Positions 1-9,800 of a DNA stretch of 64,000 nucleotides are shown here, in pieces. Source of the DNA: Paenibacillus wulumuqiensis (GTDB lineage: Bacteria > Bacillota > Bacilli > Paenibacillales > Paenibacillaceae); contig NZ_LAQP01000013.1 of NCBI RefSeq assembly GCF_000971965.1, forward strand, positions 62,001-126,000, in the 5' to 3' direction. How positions within the stretch are numbered: position 1 is the first letter of the stretch; each line of letters starts with the position of its first letter. The translations under genes were made by a program, and so were the position numbers. The notes under the pieces are model-generated. The model did no database searches. It was given only the letters and a program-made list of their open reading frames with translations, and was not told the DNA's origin.

Positions 1-115
1 ATACGCGACCTTCTTTGGCGATCAGGGAAGGGTTGGTGGTTACACCGTCTACGATTCCCAAACGAGCAATACGTTTGATTTCCTCAATGTTACCTGTGTC
101 CAAGAAAAATTTCAT
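1..115 (-). CDS. fsa: Transaldolase / fructose-6-phosphate aldolase-like protein, N-terminal part
   Basis: Only the first 38 codons lie in the window; the gene runs off the left edge. The protein begins [16 protein letters not shown] and continues with [13 protein letters not shown], the conserved start of the small TalC/Fsa-type transaldolases (about 215 aa in the family). In that family the enzyme makes a Schiff base with sugar phosphates in the pentose phosphate pathway; the catalytic lysine would lie outside this window. The ATG is preceded on the minus strand by a strong AGGAGG site at about 124-131, which fixes the start. Whether it acts as transaldolase or fructose-6-phosphate aldolase cannot be decided from this fragment. 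Confidence 0.85.
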   Translation of the reverse strand, partial: MKFFLDTGNIEEIKRIARLGIVDGVTTNPSLIAKEGRV

Positions 116-930
116 TTCTCTTTTCCTCCTCTAATAAATATATATAGTGTATAGCGCCTAAGCATAATTGCAACTTGCCAGCGACATCATCAACTGCGCT
201 ATCGGGAGATGCATATGTGTACATTACCCATTACCATACATATGTACACCCCATAACGGAGGTTTATTTGTCCGTACAAATTGCTTAAAAATTATTACTA
301 TATTTAGGTTTTACCACAATTCCAAACTTCACACAATGGGTCCAGCTGCTTTTAACCTGCACTTTACATTCAACCAAAGATAAAACCAAACCGATATGTT
401 GATTTTAGACGAATAGATAATCAACATATAGTAGCAAAAAACGATTATTAATGTCAAAATGAGACTTTCAAAAGAGGTAAAAAATATTTTTGATTTTTTA
501 ATTTACGGAAATGTAAATTGAGTTATCGTATAGTAAATGTAATATGGTAAAAAATCATATCATTTTTACTGATCAAACATACCATTTAGCAAGACAGCAA
601 AATATTCAAGGGTTGGGAATAAGCATTTCAATTATTGCACACAAAATTACATACAAAGTCCTATGCACTTTGGCGACCGATTGACAGGAAGGTTGCCGGC
701 ATCCAATTGAAAGCGGTATCTATAGTCGGTTCCGACTAATTTACAAGAGGATAATACTGACTAAAATCCTAAACTTTAATATCTTAGCTATTCACTTCTG
801 ATCCTGTGCGGACGAAATTAAATTAAGGGCTATTTTATCGAAATCAAACAGCAGGTAGATCGCCTGAGTCGGTGCATAACAGGCAATAGCTGAATACTAT
901 AGAGCATGAATGACGGAGGAATGAATACAG
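116..930. other. Intergenic region between divergent fsa and chemoreceptor gene
   Basis: About 815 AT-rich bases with no convincing gene on either strand. Two small dyads are visible: GTGTACAT (217-224) with ATGTACAC (242-249), and TAGTCGG-TT-CCGACTA at 723-738. Either could be an operator or a short RNA hairpin, but neither matches a regulator I know. The region must hold the promoters of both flanking genes; I could not single out a convincing one. Confidence 0.4.
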
Positions 931-1812
931 ATGGCTATGAATTACAAAAACGAATCCCAGGAGTCTGCTGCTGGTCAAGAAATGAATATTGTGGATATGG
1001 TTGTGGAATGCATGAAGTATTTTGAACATGTGGTCGGTGACGATCTGATGCTGGGAGTAACGGATCTCGAAGAATTCAAATACTACAAACCAGCCAAAGA
1101 ACTCGATCTGAAGCTCAAAGGAACAAGAATCTCGCCGGATGATACCAATCTCAATAACGCGCTTCGCAACGGTAAAATCTCCGTCAATCGTGTACCGGCC
1201 TCGGCGTACGGCTTTGCCCTGGATGCCACATCCGTTCCTTTAAAAGACAAAAAAGGTAATATCGTCGGTGCAATCGCGTCCGCTTATACACTGCAGCACA
1301 ATGACTTTATGTCCAATGTAACTGTGGAAATCGAGAAAATCAGCAATCAGCTCAGTGATATGGTACAGCTGATCGCCGCACAATCGCAGCAGCTGTCTGC
1401 AACAACTGCCGAAATTCAAAGCAATACAAGCAAAGCGGTAGAGAACTCCAAAGAAGTCAATCAGGTAGCCGGATTTATCCGTGAAATCTCCGAACAAACC
1501 AACCTGCTTGGACTGAATGCCGCGATCGAAGCTGCCCGTGTTGGTGAAGCAGGAGCGGGATTTGGCGTAGTGGCTTCCGAAGTACGCAAGCTGTCTGTCG
1601 ACACCAAAAATGCCACTCAAAATATCGAAAGCTCACTCGGTGGCGTACAGCAGTCCATTTTACAAATGGAAAAAGAAATATCTGCGATTGCCGTATCCTC
1701 GAACGAACAGGCACAGCTGGTCAATGAATTCAGTGAAGTGGTCAGCAATCTCAATACCGTGAGCCGTGATTTCAAAAAGTTCATGGACACTTTCCTCAAA
1801 TCTCGTCTGTAA
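931..1812 (+). CDS. Soluble methyl-accepting chemotaxis protein (YfmS-like)
   Basis: A 293-aa protein without any membrane segment. The first ~125 residues form a sensor-like region that is hydrophilic and may be PAS-like. The C-terminal ~160 residues are a chemoreceptor signalling coiled coil with the conserved tip around [19 protein letters not shown]. Proteins of this kind sit in the cytoplasm and control the CheA kinase at the receptor array. It resembles the short soluble receptor YfmS of Bacillus subtilis in length and layout. The start at 931 is preceded by GGAGG at 915-919. It is followed by a strong terminator and so is probably transcribed alone. The ligand is unknown. Confidence 0.85.
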   Translation: MAMNYKNESQESAAGQEMNIVDMVVECMKYFEHVVGDDLMLGVTDLEEFKYYKPAKELDLKLKGTRISPDDTNLNNALRNGKISVNRVPASAYGFALDATSVPLKDKKGNIVGAIASAYTLQHNDFMSNVTVEIEKISNQLSDMVQLIAAQSQQLSATTAEIQSNTSKAVENSKEVNQVAGFIREISEQTNLLGLNAAIEAARVGEAGAGFGVVASEVRKLSVDTKNATQNIESSLGGVQQSILQMEKEISAIAVSSNEQAQLVNEFSEVVSNLNTVSRDFKKFMDTFLKSRL

Positions 1813-1834
1813 TCTCATCCGAATCATACAAGAG

Positions 1835-1866
1835 CAGCCCTTTCTGGCGCAGAAAGGGCTGTTTGT
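1835..1866 (+). terminator. Rho-independent terminator of the soluble chemoreceptor gene
   Basis: A 12-bp perfect stem (1835-1846 with 1850-1861) around a 3-base loop, followed by a short T-rich tail. It lies 22 bases after the stop codon. Confidence 0.85.
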
Positions 1867-1951
1867 CTGTACCTGTACAGATATGTTTTAATAATACATA
1901 GAAGATACCATATCCTGTCATCTGCAATCTGCACAGCAAAGGAGTACAAGC

Positions 1952-2629
1952 ATGAGTAAAGCAATCTTTCGCAATGACTGGGCGGATGTGCTGGAGCCGG
2001 AGCTGCATAAGCCTTATTATACGGAGCTGCGACAGTTTCTGGCTCAGGAATACCGCACCCAGACGATCTATCCGGATATGTATGATATCTACAATGCGCT
2101 GCATTATACGTCCCTGGCTTCGACGCGTGTGGTCATCCTGGGACAGGACCCGTATCATGGACCCGGGCAGGCGCATGGATTAAGTTTCTCGGTCAAGCCG
2201 GGCGTGGCCATCCCGCCATCTTTACATAATATTTATCAGGAACTGCATGACGATCTGGGCTGTCCGGTGCCCTCGCATGGCTCACTGATCCACTGGGCGG
2301 AGCAGGGTGTACTGCTGCTGAATGCCGTGCTTACGGTACGCAGAGGACAGGCCGCTTCGCATCAGAACAAAGGCTGGGAAGCTTTTACCGATCGTGTCGT
2401 GGAAGCGGTGAATGAGCGGGAGACGCCGGCAGTATTTATCCTGTGGGGCAGCCATGCCCAGCGCAAGGGAGCCAATATCAACCGGAACAGGCATTTTGTA
2501 ATTACGTCGCCGCATCCGAGTCCTTTGTCTGCCCATCGCGGCTTTTTCGGCAGCCGCCCTTTTTCGCGGGTCAATGAATTTCTGCTGTCCCAGGGGATGG
2601 AGCCGATTGACTGGTGTGTGCCCGAATAG
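1952..2629 (+). CDS. ung: Uracil-DNA glycosylase, family 1
   Basis: A 225-aa protein of normal family length. It removes uracil from DNA as the first step of base excision repair. The water-activating motif GQDPYHGP (catalytic Asp about residue 66) and the minor-groove loop HPSPLSA (His about 188) are both intact. An AAAGGAG site sits just upstream of the ATG. It lies between two terminator-bounded genes with its own short upstream region, so it is probably monocistronic. Confidence 0.97.
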   Translation: MSKAIFRNDWADVLEPELHKPYYTELRQFLAQEYRTQTIYPDMYDIYNALHYTSLASTRVVILGQDPYHGPGQAHGLSFSVKPGVAIPPSLHNIYQELHDDLGCPVPSHGSLIHWAEQGVLLLNAVLTVRRGQAASHQNKGWEAFTDRVVEAVNERETPAVFILWGSHAQRKGANINRNRHFVITSPHPSPLSAHRGFFGSRPFSRVNEFLLSQGMEPIDWCVPE

Positions 2630-2748
2630 GCCGGACCACGGCTAAAATGTACTTGCAAAAGGGCAGCAGGCAAGATGCAGTGATTTTGCAGCCTGCCGAA
2701 GACCCTGAAACGGTAACATTTATACAAAATTGGTGGATTTTTAGGGCA

Positions 2749-2761
2749 TGTAAGCGTTACA
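2749..2761. promoter_or_regulatory. Cre-like dyad upstream of fumC
   Basis: TGTAA-GCG-TTACA, a short dyad 73 bases before the fumC start. It resembles a CcpA catabolite-response element but is one base shorter than the 14-base consensus, so the assignment is weak. Confidence 0.3.
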
Positions 2762-2833
2762 ATTATAAGGGCTCAATAAGTAAAATGATGACAACAATTA
2801 CAGATGATTCGATCCAAAGGAGGATTCACTCAA

Positions 2834-4222
2834 GTGGAATACCGTGTGGAGAAGGATACAATTGGTGAAATTAATGTCCCTGCTGATAAATTATGGGGAG
2901 CACAGACACAGCGCAGTAAGGAAAATTTCAAAATCGGCGGCGAACGGATGCCGATTCAGGTGATTTATGCATTTGCCATTCTCAAGAAAAGCGCCGCTTT
3001 GGCGAATGAAAAGCTGGGCAAACTGTCTGCAGACAAAGCGGATGCGATCGTCAAAGCAGCCGATGAGATCCTGACCGGGAAATGGGATGAGCACTTTCCG
3101 CTCGTCGTATGGCAGACAGGCAGCGGTACCCAGTCCAATATGAACGTCAATGAAGTCATCGCGCATCGCGGTAACCAGCTGCTCGAGGAAGCGGGCAAGA
3201 CGGAACGACTTCATCCCAATGATGATGTAAATATGTCCCAGAGCTCCAATGATACATTCCCGACAGCACTGCATGTGGCCGGTGTGCTCGCGGTCGAGGA
3301 TGTACTGCTGCCCGCGATTGCACGCCTGCAGGAGACGTTCCAGCAGAAGTCCAATGAGTTCAAGGACCTGATCAAAATTGGACGTACCCATCTGCAGGAT
3401 GCGACTCCGCTGACACTCGGTCAGGAAATCAGCGGCTGGGAGACGATGCTGCACAAGAGCAGCCGCATGATCAATACCAGTACCGCAGAAATGAAGGAGC
3501 TGGCGATTGGCGGTACTGCCGTGGGCACAGGCATTAACGCTCATCCGGACTTTGGACGCCTGGTCGCGGCCAATATCTCCGAGCTGACCGGCAAGTTATT
3601 CGTCTCGGCGCCAAACAAGTTCCATGCGCTGACCAGTCATGATGAAGTGGTGTATGCTCACGGTGCCCTGAAGGCGCTGGCAGCCGATCTGATGAAGATT
3701 GCCAACGATGTACGCTGGCTGGCAAGCGGACCGCGCAGCGGCCTGGGCGAGCTGACGATCCCTGCCAATGAGCCGGGCAGCTCCATCATGCCGGGCAAGG
3801 TCAATCCGACGCAATCCGAGGCGATGACCATGGTGGTTACCCAGGTTATGGGTAATGACGCGACGATCGGCTTTGCAGCCAGTCAGGGTAACTTTGAACT
3901 GAATGTGTTTAAGCCGGTCATCATTTATAACTTCTTGCAATCCGTGCAGCTGCTGGCAGATTCAATCATATCGTTTAACGATCACTGTGCGGTTGGAATC
4001 GAAGCGAATATCGATCAGATTCAGCACAATCTGGATAACTCCCTGATGCTGGTCACGGCGCTTAATCCACATATCGGTTATGAAAATGCGGCCAAAATCG
4101 CCAAACATGCTCATAAAGAAGGATTGTCTCTCAAAGAAGCGGCACTGCAAAGCGGTCTGCTGACCGAGGAGCAGTTCGATGAGTATGTCGATCCATCCAA
4201 AATGATCCATCCGAAAGCCTGA
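2834..4222 (+). CDS. fumC: Fumarate hydratase, class II
   Basis: Catalyses reversible hydration of fumarate to malate in the TCA cycle. The protein is about 462 aa and oxygen-stable (no iron-sulphur cluster). Visible family marks are [14 protein letters not shown] near the N-terminus, the GSGTQSNMN segment, and the signature loop [16 protein letters not shown] place the start at GTG 2834 because AAAGGAGG at 2816-2823 is at ideal distance and the family normally begins close to this point. An in-frame ATG at 2804 gives ten extra residues but has no ribosome binding site. A terminator follows. Confidence 0.96.
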   Translation: MEYRVEKDTIGEINVPADKLWGAQTQRSKENFKIGGERMPIQVIYAFAILKKSAALANEKLGKLSADKADAIVKAADEILTGKWDEHFPLVVWQTGSGTQSNMNVNEVIAHRGNQLLEEAGKTERLHPNDDVNMSQSSNDTFPTALHVAGVLAVEDVLLPAIARLQETFQQKSNEFKDLIKIGRTHLQDATPLTLGQEISGWETMLHKSSRMINTSTAEMKELAIGGTAVGTGINAHPDFGRLVAANISELTGKLFVSAPNKFHALTSHDEVVYAHGALKALAADLMKIANDVRWLASGPRSGLGELTIPANEPGSSIMPGKVNPTQSEAMTMVVTQVMGNDATIGFAASQGNFELNVFKPVIIYNFLQSVQLLADSIISFNDHCAVGIEANIDQIQHNLDNSLMLVTALNPHIGYENAAKIAKHAHKEGLSLKEAALQSGLLTEEQFDEYVDPSKMIHPKA

Positions 4223-4291
4223 TCCTCGTCTGGCTTCAGCTATACCGATTAACAGTAATAAGCAGTGATAAATAAACACTCTGTGATCCCG

Positions 4292-4322
4292 CAGGCCTTA
4301 TCCATGATGATAGGGCCTGTTT
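4292..4322 (+). terminator. Terminator after fumC
   Basis: Eleven-base stem CAGGCCTTATC / GATAGGGCCTG with one G-T pair, loop CATGAT, then a short T run. Confidence 0.75.
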
Positions 4323-4398
4323 GCTGTTGATCAAGCCATTTTTGTTACAGAATATCAACAGGCCTCTACCGAAGCAGACACATTCTGCTCACAATCCC

Positions 4399-4428
4399 TT
4401 GCCAAAACAGGAAGAGTTCATATACAAT
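4399..4428 (+). promoter_or_regulatory. Candidate sigma-A promoter of the Fur-box gene
   Basis: TTGCCA (4399-4404) and TACAAT (4423-4428) with an 18-base spacer; TATACA two bases earlier is an alternative -10. Transcription would start near 4435, so the Fur box at 4447-4461 lies just downstream, where a bound repressor would block elongation. Confidence 0.5.
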
Positions 4429-4446
4429 GAATTCAATAATTAATAA

Positions 4447-4461
4447 TGATAATCATTATCA
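4447..4461. promoter_or_regulatory. Perfect Fur box (7-1-7)
   Basis: TGATAATCATTATCA is a perfect 7-1-7 inverted repeat and an exact match to the Bacillus Fur box core TGATAATNATTATCA. It ends 28 bases before the start of the gene at 4490, implying iron-dependent repression. Confidence 0.85.
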
Positions 4462-4489
4462 ATTAAGTGTTGGATAAAAGGAGGGTTTT

Positions 4490-5272
4490 ATGAGTATCTT
4501 TTCAGGTCATTTATCGAAATGGAGTGAGCAGCTGCAAAATGATCCTTCAGTACTGGGCGTTTTGCTGGGAGGCACTGAAATATATAGTAATACTGCTGCA
4601 TCGGCAGGAGTGGAAGCGATGATTATTATAACCGACGAGGAGTTCGAGCAGCGTCTGCAGAGAGGATCTCTGCATTACCGGGAATTGGATCATACCGAAG
4701 CGGCTGGTCAGCTGGTGACAGGGCGATACATTTCGCCCGGTTATATGGACAAAGTAGCACGATTCGGCAGTGAACCGGCACGTTCGGCTTTTATGGGAGT
4801 CGTTATCGTATTCTCCCGGCTGGCTGATCTGCGGAACCGGATTAATGACATTACCGAATATCCCCTGCAGCAGAAGCAGGACAATATCAACCGGTTTTAT
4901 GCACAATTCGAAGCTTGGTATCAGGAATGTCGCAAAGCATTTATGACCGATGAGCCGTATCTGCTGCGTCAGTCGGTGATGAATATGGTGCTGTTCGGCG
5001 GCAGGCTCATTCTGGCCCATAACGAAATGCTGTACCCCGGGCACAAATGGCTCATACATACGCTGGAGCATGCCCGCAAAAAGCCTGAACGGCTGCTGAA
5101 GACGATACGCGAACTGATGACAGAGCCATCTGAGAGCACGCTGGAGTTGCTGTACCGGCAGGTACTGGAATATCATGACTGGGTGGGCGAAGACCTGAAC
5201 TGGACGGATTATGTCATTCTGGATAACGAACTGCAGTGGCTGGGTCGCAACGTCTCTGTCGGAGAAATCTAG
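4490..5272 (+). CDS. Nucleotidyltransferase-like protein, probably iron-regulated
   Basis: A 260-aa cytosolic protein. Residues 15-50 (PSVLGVLLGGTEIYSNT, then a beta strand ending in IIITDE) resemble the start of an aminoglycoside-type nucleotidyltransferase fold. The usual GS and DxD metal-binding residues are poorly conserved, however. The helical C-terminal part with MLYPGHKWLIHTLEHARKK resembles the second domain of such enzymes. It may be catalytically altered or act on an unknown substrate. The start is fixed by GGAGGG just upstream. A perfect Fur box precedes it, which is unexpected for this family. It is monocistronic, with a terminator at 5335. The fold assignment is moderately sure and the function is unknown. 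Confidence 0.65.
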   Translation: MSIFSGHLSKWSEQLQNDPSVLGVLLGGTEIYSNTAASAGVEAMIIITDEEFEQRLQRGSLHYRELDHTEAAGQLVTGRYISPGYMDKVARFGSEPARSAFMGVVIVFSRLADLRNRINDITEYPLQQKQDNINRFYAQFEAWYQECRKAFMTDEPYLLRQSVMNMVLFGGRLILAHNEMLYPGHKWLIHTLEHARKKPERLLKTIRELMTEPSESTLELLYRQVLEYHDWVGEDLNWTDYVILDNELQWLGRNVSVGEI

Positions 5273-5334
5273 TGCCTTTGCATGATGATGGGTTTCTATT
5301 AAGATATGGTGAATAGGAATATTAAGATAACCAA

Positions 5335-5368
5335 AAAGCTGCTTCCCATGAGGGAGGCAGCTTTTTTA
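5335..5368. terminator. Bidirectional terminator between convergent genes
   Basis: Stem 5335-5347 with 5352-5364 around a 4-base loop, T run on the plus strand and a matching T run on the minus strand. It separates the nucleotidyltransferase-like gene from the convergent subtilase gene. Confidence 0.85.
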
Positions 5369-5450
5369 TTTATAATTATCAACTATTTCAACTAACGATT
5401 CTTATCCATATTGGAATAACCGACATCTAATTTGTGCTGGAGCGGATAGA

Positions 5451-6707
5451 TTATTTATTAATCTTCCCTGTAAAGAAAAAGCCGGAAGAAGCGGGGATGA
5501 TGGAGTGATCGAACAGATGGTGGAAGCTGATCATTCCGTAGCCGTACAAATTATCTTTGCCTGGCTGTCCCAGGTCAATACTGCTTTTCTCAATGGCATC
5601 ACGCAGTTGGGCATTGGTCAGACTCGGGTAAGCCTGTTTGAGGACAGCAGCCATTCCGGTTACAAAAGGAGCAGCGACCGATGTGCCGTCACGAAGCTCG
5701 TATTTGCCATTACTGGCTGTGCTTACAATACTTACACCTGGAGCGGCAACATCCGCTTCCGGACCGCTGGCGGAGAAGCTTGCACGCTGCAGCGTATTAT
5801 CTACCGCAGTGACAGCGATGACCTTATCTGCTGCTTTGGCAGGGTATTCAATCGTATTGGTAGCTGCGTTAGCCGTACCTTTGTTGCCGGCAGCAGCGAC
5901 CAGCAGAATGCCTTTGGCATCAGCTGCAGTGATCATTTTCTCTACAGCTGGAGAGCTGTGCGGGAAAGCAATCGACATATTCACAATATCCATATCGTTC
6001 TGGATCGCCCAGTTAATGCCTTTGGCGAGATCTTCAGTAGAGCCATTGCCTTTGCTATCCAGAATCTTCACACCGTAGATCTCGGCATCGGGTGCTTCTC
6101 CGATCAGACCTTTGCCGTTATCCTGTGCACCGATCACACCAGCCATAAATGTGCCATGACCGTTATCGTCGGCATAGGAGGAAGTATAACCCACTACGGA
6201 TACACCGCCTGCAATCTTCAGCTCCGGATGAGTGGAAATGCCGGTATCCAGAATCGCTACTTTGACTCCCTTACCGGTATAACCCGCATTGAAAGGAATC
6301 TGTGCATCAATCATACCGTATCCCCATGATGCCTGTTCATTGGGTTTTACGGTAATCGCTTTGACATTCGGAGCAAAAGCCTGGGCTGCCGAAGCGTAGA
6401 CTTCATTGGGCTCAATACTGGTAATTCCCTGCTGGCGAGCCAGCTGGTTCTTTTGCGCAGCTGTCAAATCAACGGCAGCTACCTGAAGCTGATCCAGCAT
6501 GGTTGCCTCTGCGTGAGTCAGCTGATGAATTGCCTGCTTGCCGGCTTCACCGGAGTAGGCAACCAGATAACGTTGTGTAGCTGTATCGGATTCGGCTGCT
6601 GGATGGGATGGGAAGGAAGGCAACAGCAGAGCGGACAGTAATGGAATAGTCGCCGCTATAGTATATGCCTTTTTTTTCCATGTATTCATCTTTTTAATCC
6701 ATTTCAT
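5451..6707 (-). CDS. Secreted subtilisin-like serine protease with propeptide
   Basis: A 418-aa extracellular peptidase of family S8. It has a charged N-terminus and hydrophobic signal core (about 14-37), an I9-type inhibitory propeptide (about 45-105) and the catalytic domain. The triad is complete: Asp154 in AILDTGIS, His184 in NGHGTFMAG and Ser343 in DGTSVAAPF. The oxyanion Asn is in AAAGN (about 275). The usual GTSMA motif reads GTSVA here, a mild change. The last ~20 residues (from SFHHLFDHS) extend beyond the typical end of the domain. An AAGGAG site precedes the ATG. Secreted S8 proteases of this kind serve nutrient scavenging. Confidence 0.93.
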   Translation of the reverse strand: MKWIKKMNTWKKKAYTIAATIPLLSALLLPSFPSHPAAESDTATQRYLVAYSGEAGKQAIHQLTHAEATMLDQLQVAAVDLTAAQKNQLARQQGITSIEPNEVYASAAQAFAPNVKAITVKPNEQASWGYGMIDAQIPFNAGYTGKGVKVAILDTGISTHPELKIAGGVSVVGYTSSYADDNGHGTFMAGVIGAQDNGKGLIGEAPDAEIYGVKILDSKGNGSTEDLAKGINWAIQNDMDIVNMSIAFPHSSPAVEKMITAADAKGILLVAAAGNKGTANAATNTIEYPAKAADKVIAVTAVDNTLQRASFSASGPEADVAAPGVSIVSTASNGKYELRDGTSVAAPFVTGMAAVLKQAYPSLTNAQLRDAIEKSSIDLGQPGKDNLYGYGMISFHHLFDHSIIPASSGFFFTGKINK

Positions 6708-6803
6708 ATGAGTTGAGCTCCTTAATCGATTTAGGCATAAACCATTGTTTGTTATATTATAATTAAATCATTGCTAAGTTGCTAATCTAACAATATTTAT
6801 TAC

Positions 6804-6837
6804 AAAAACCCTGACGATCAAGCGGCCAGGGTTTTTT
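6804..6837 (-). terminator. Terminator of the NRPS-like gene
   Basis: Hairpin with arms AACCCTG and CAGGGTT, followed by T runs on either strand. On the minus strand it lies about 30 bases after the stop of the NRPS-like gene and before the subtilase promoter region. Confidence 0.8.
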
Positions 6838-6868
6838 GTAATAAACCATATGAATTTATAAATGAGAT

Positions 6869-9800
6869 TTATACCACGTGATTAACTTGCACAGTTCCCG
6901 TCTCCAGCATAACCGGGGCCGGGAAGTATCCGATATTGGCTGCATAGCCCAGCATGGCCGAGATGAACTGGTAATCAGGTGCGGCACAGTGAATGCCTGC
7001 CTTTTCCAGAATCGCTGCAGTTACGGGATTGGCGAGACGGTAAGGGGAATCCTTGGCACCGTCGCCTTCGAGTTGTGCCATAGCGAGCTGCATGGCTTCA
7101 GCAGGCTTGATTGTTGTCGGATCGAGCAGCCAGGCTGCATATTCTTCCGGACGCACAGTATCTACAATATAACCTGCTTCGTTAATCAATGCAATCAGCT
7201 CACCATAAGGAAGCTGTTGCGGATTACAGATATGGAATATCCGTCCAGCGGTGTCTTCTTGTAATGCCAGGTGAACTACCGCTTTGCCAGCATAGTCGAT
7301 TGGGGTAAAGTCCATCCATTGATCGACAGCCGGTGCTTTGCCAAGCAAAAGCATCGCTTTGATCATGCGGTACATGGCATTGCTATCAATATTGCGCTGG
7401 AAGCTGCCGCTGATGGAATGGCTGGACAGATTGCCCGCCCGGTAAATATTAACCGGAATCCCGCGCTCACCGGCTGCAATAACCAGTTTTTCAGCTTCAA
7501 GCTTGCTGTTAGTGTATACGTTGGTCGCCTGCAGATCTTCTGCCAGATAGCCCTGTTCGATCACCTGATCCCATTTGCCTTCGAGAGACAGATCTTCCGG
7601 AATACCCATCGTGGAAATATGATGGAAACGTACGCCCGGACGCTTGGCTGCAATATCCAGCAGTTCCGCGGTAGACAGGATATTGGATTTTTTGAACTGC
7701 TCGGCATCACCGAAATGTCGTACATCCGCTGCACTGTGAATAATGGCATCAGTATTCTCGGTCAGCATCCGGTAATCGGCATCACTCAGACCAAGACGTC
7801 CCGCTTCGAGATCGCCTTCGACTACGGTTACCCGTTCCTCGAATCCATTCAGAATACTGCGTCCAAAGTAAAGTTCCATCGTGGATTTGAGACGATCCAT
7901 GCTGCTGGCATTACCTGATTTGCGTACAAGGGCATAGACATGAGCATCACTTTGCTGCAGCAGTTCAAACAGCAGATAAGAGCCGAGGTAGCCGGTTGCA
8001 CCGGTAATCAGCACATTGGCAGCAGCACGAAGTGAAGGGAGAGCAGAGCCTTTAACCTTCTCGGGATATTCAACCAGATCGGTCAGTTCTCTGGTCGGAA
8101 TGGACTCTGCTTTCGCTGGTTCCACTTGCTGCTGGGTTGCACAGACGGCAAGACCTTCAATGGTCTTGTGCTCAAAGAAGTCGGCAATTTTCAGGCCGGG
8201 GTAATGCGGCTTGAGCAGTACCAGTACATGGATAACGTGCAGGGAATCGCCACCGATCGAGAAGAAGTCATCATGAATGCCAATCTCCTGCTTGTTCAGT
8301 ACCTGTGCCCAGGCATCAGCGATTCGCTGCTGGGTTTCATTTTGCGGAGCCACATAGCCTGCAGGTTGTTCCTGTACTTCCGTATTCGGATAGGCGATCA
8401 GCTTTTTACGTTCGGCTTTGCCGGTTGGAGAAATCGGCATTTCATCCAGCTGGCAGATAAAGCGCGGTACAAAATACGAAGGCAGGCGGTCGGCCAGGAA
8501 CTGTTTGATTGCTGCAGGTGACAGCAGCGTGCCATCCTGGGTAGTAAAGTAAGCGACCAGCATGTTCTGGTTGGAGCTATCTTTTTTGGCAACAACGACA
8601 GCATCCTGAATACCTTCGTATTTGTTGAGGTTATCCTCGATCTCTCCAATCTCGATGCGGTGTCCACGGATCTTGATCTGTGAATCGCTGCGACCTACAT
8701 ATTCAATCGTTCCGTCGGACAGCAGCTTCGCCAGATCACCCGAGCGGTACAGCAGTTCATTTTCGCGTTCAGGATGAGGCAGGAAAGCGGCAGCCGTCTT
8801 TTCCGGTTGATTCAGATAACCTCTGGCAATACCGATGGTGGAAATATACATCTCACCCGGTACACCTACAGGCGCCAGCTGCTGGTGCTCGTTCATGATA
8901 TAAATCTGATAATTATGAATCGGACGTCCGATTGGTACGTTGACTACATCTTCAGGCAGCAGTTCGCTGACTTTGTGCATGGTCGCGCAGACCGTACACT
9001 CGGTAGGTCCATAGGCATTCACAACCTGAACCGGAGCGCCAAAGTTCTGCTGGAAAGCCCGAACCCGTTCTCCGTATAATGCTTCTCCAGCTACTGCAAG
9101 CAGACGGAGACTGGACAGCTTGCAATATCCTTCTTCGGACAGATAAGCAGACAGCTGATTGAAAAAGACCGTCGGCAGTGCCGTGATGATCGTCGATTGT
9201 GTACGCTCTACAGCGGTGGCAAATTCTTCGATGGATACACGCTCATCCGCATCCAGCATATACATATGCGCACCATGGAACAGCGGAGCGATCGTATCCC
9301 AAACCGATCCGTCAAAGCTGTAGCTGGCGAACTGGGCCATAACGTCTTCCGGTGTAATGGCAAACTGCTCTTTGAGTATTTGTCCCAGGTTCACTACGCC
9401 GCGATGTGCGATCAGTGTGCCTTTGGGTTTGCCGGTGGAGCCGGAAGTATAGATGACATAAGCCAGATCATCGGGCAGTACATCGACATTCGGATTGTAA
9501 AGTGTTTCGGGAGCTGCTACAGAATTCACATATTCAATGCTGATAATACCACGCATGGCAGCAATACCGGCAGTCAGTTCATGGACTTTGTTGTAGTGGT
9601 CATGCTGGGTTACGACAAAGGCAGAACGTGTATCCTGAATAATATAATGGTTGCGATCATCCGGATGGGATGGATCAACAGGAACATATACACCGCCGGC
9701 TTTCATAATGCCGAGCAGACTGATAACACTGTACAGGCTGCGATCGAGGAACATGGTAACAAATTCCCCTTTTTGCAGTCCCTGGTTGAGCAGCAGATGA

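Noticed and set aside
168-383. A 71-codon frame in the first intergenic region
   Set aside because: AT-rich region, no ribosome site, no recognisable protein.
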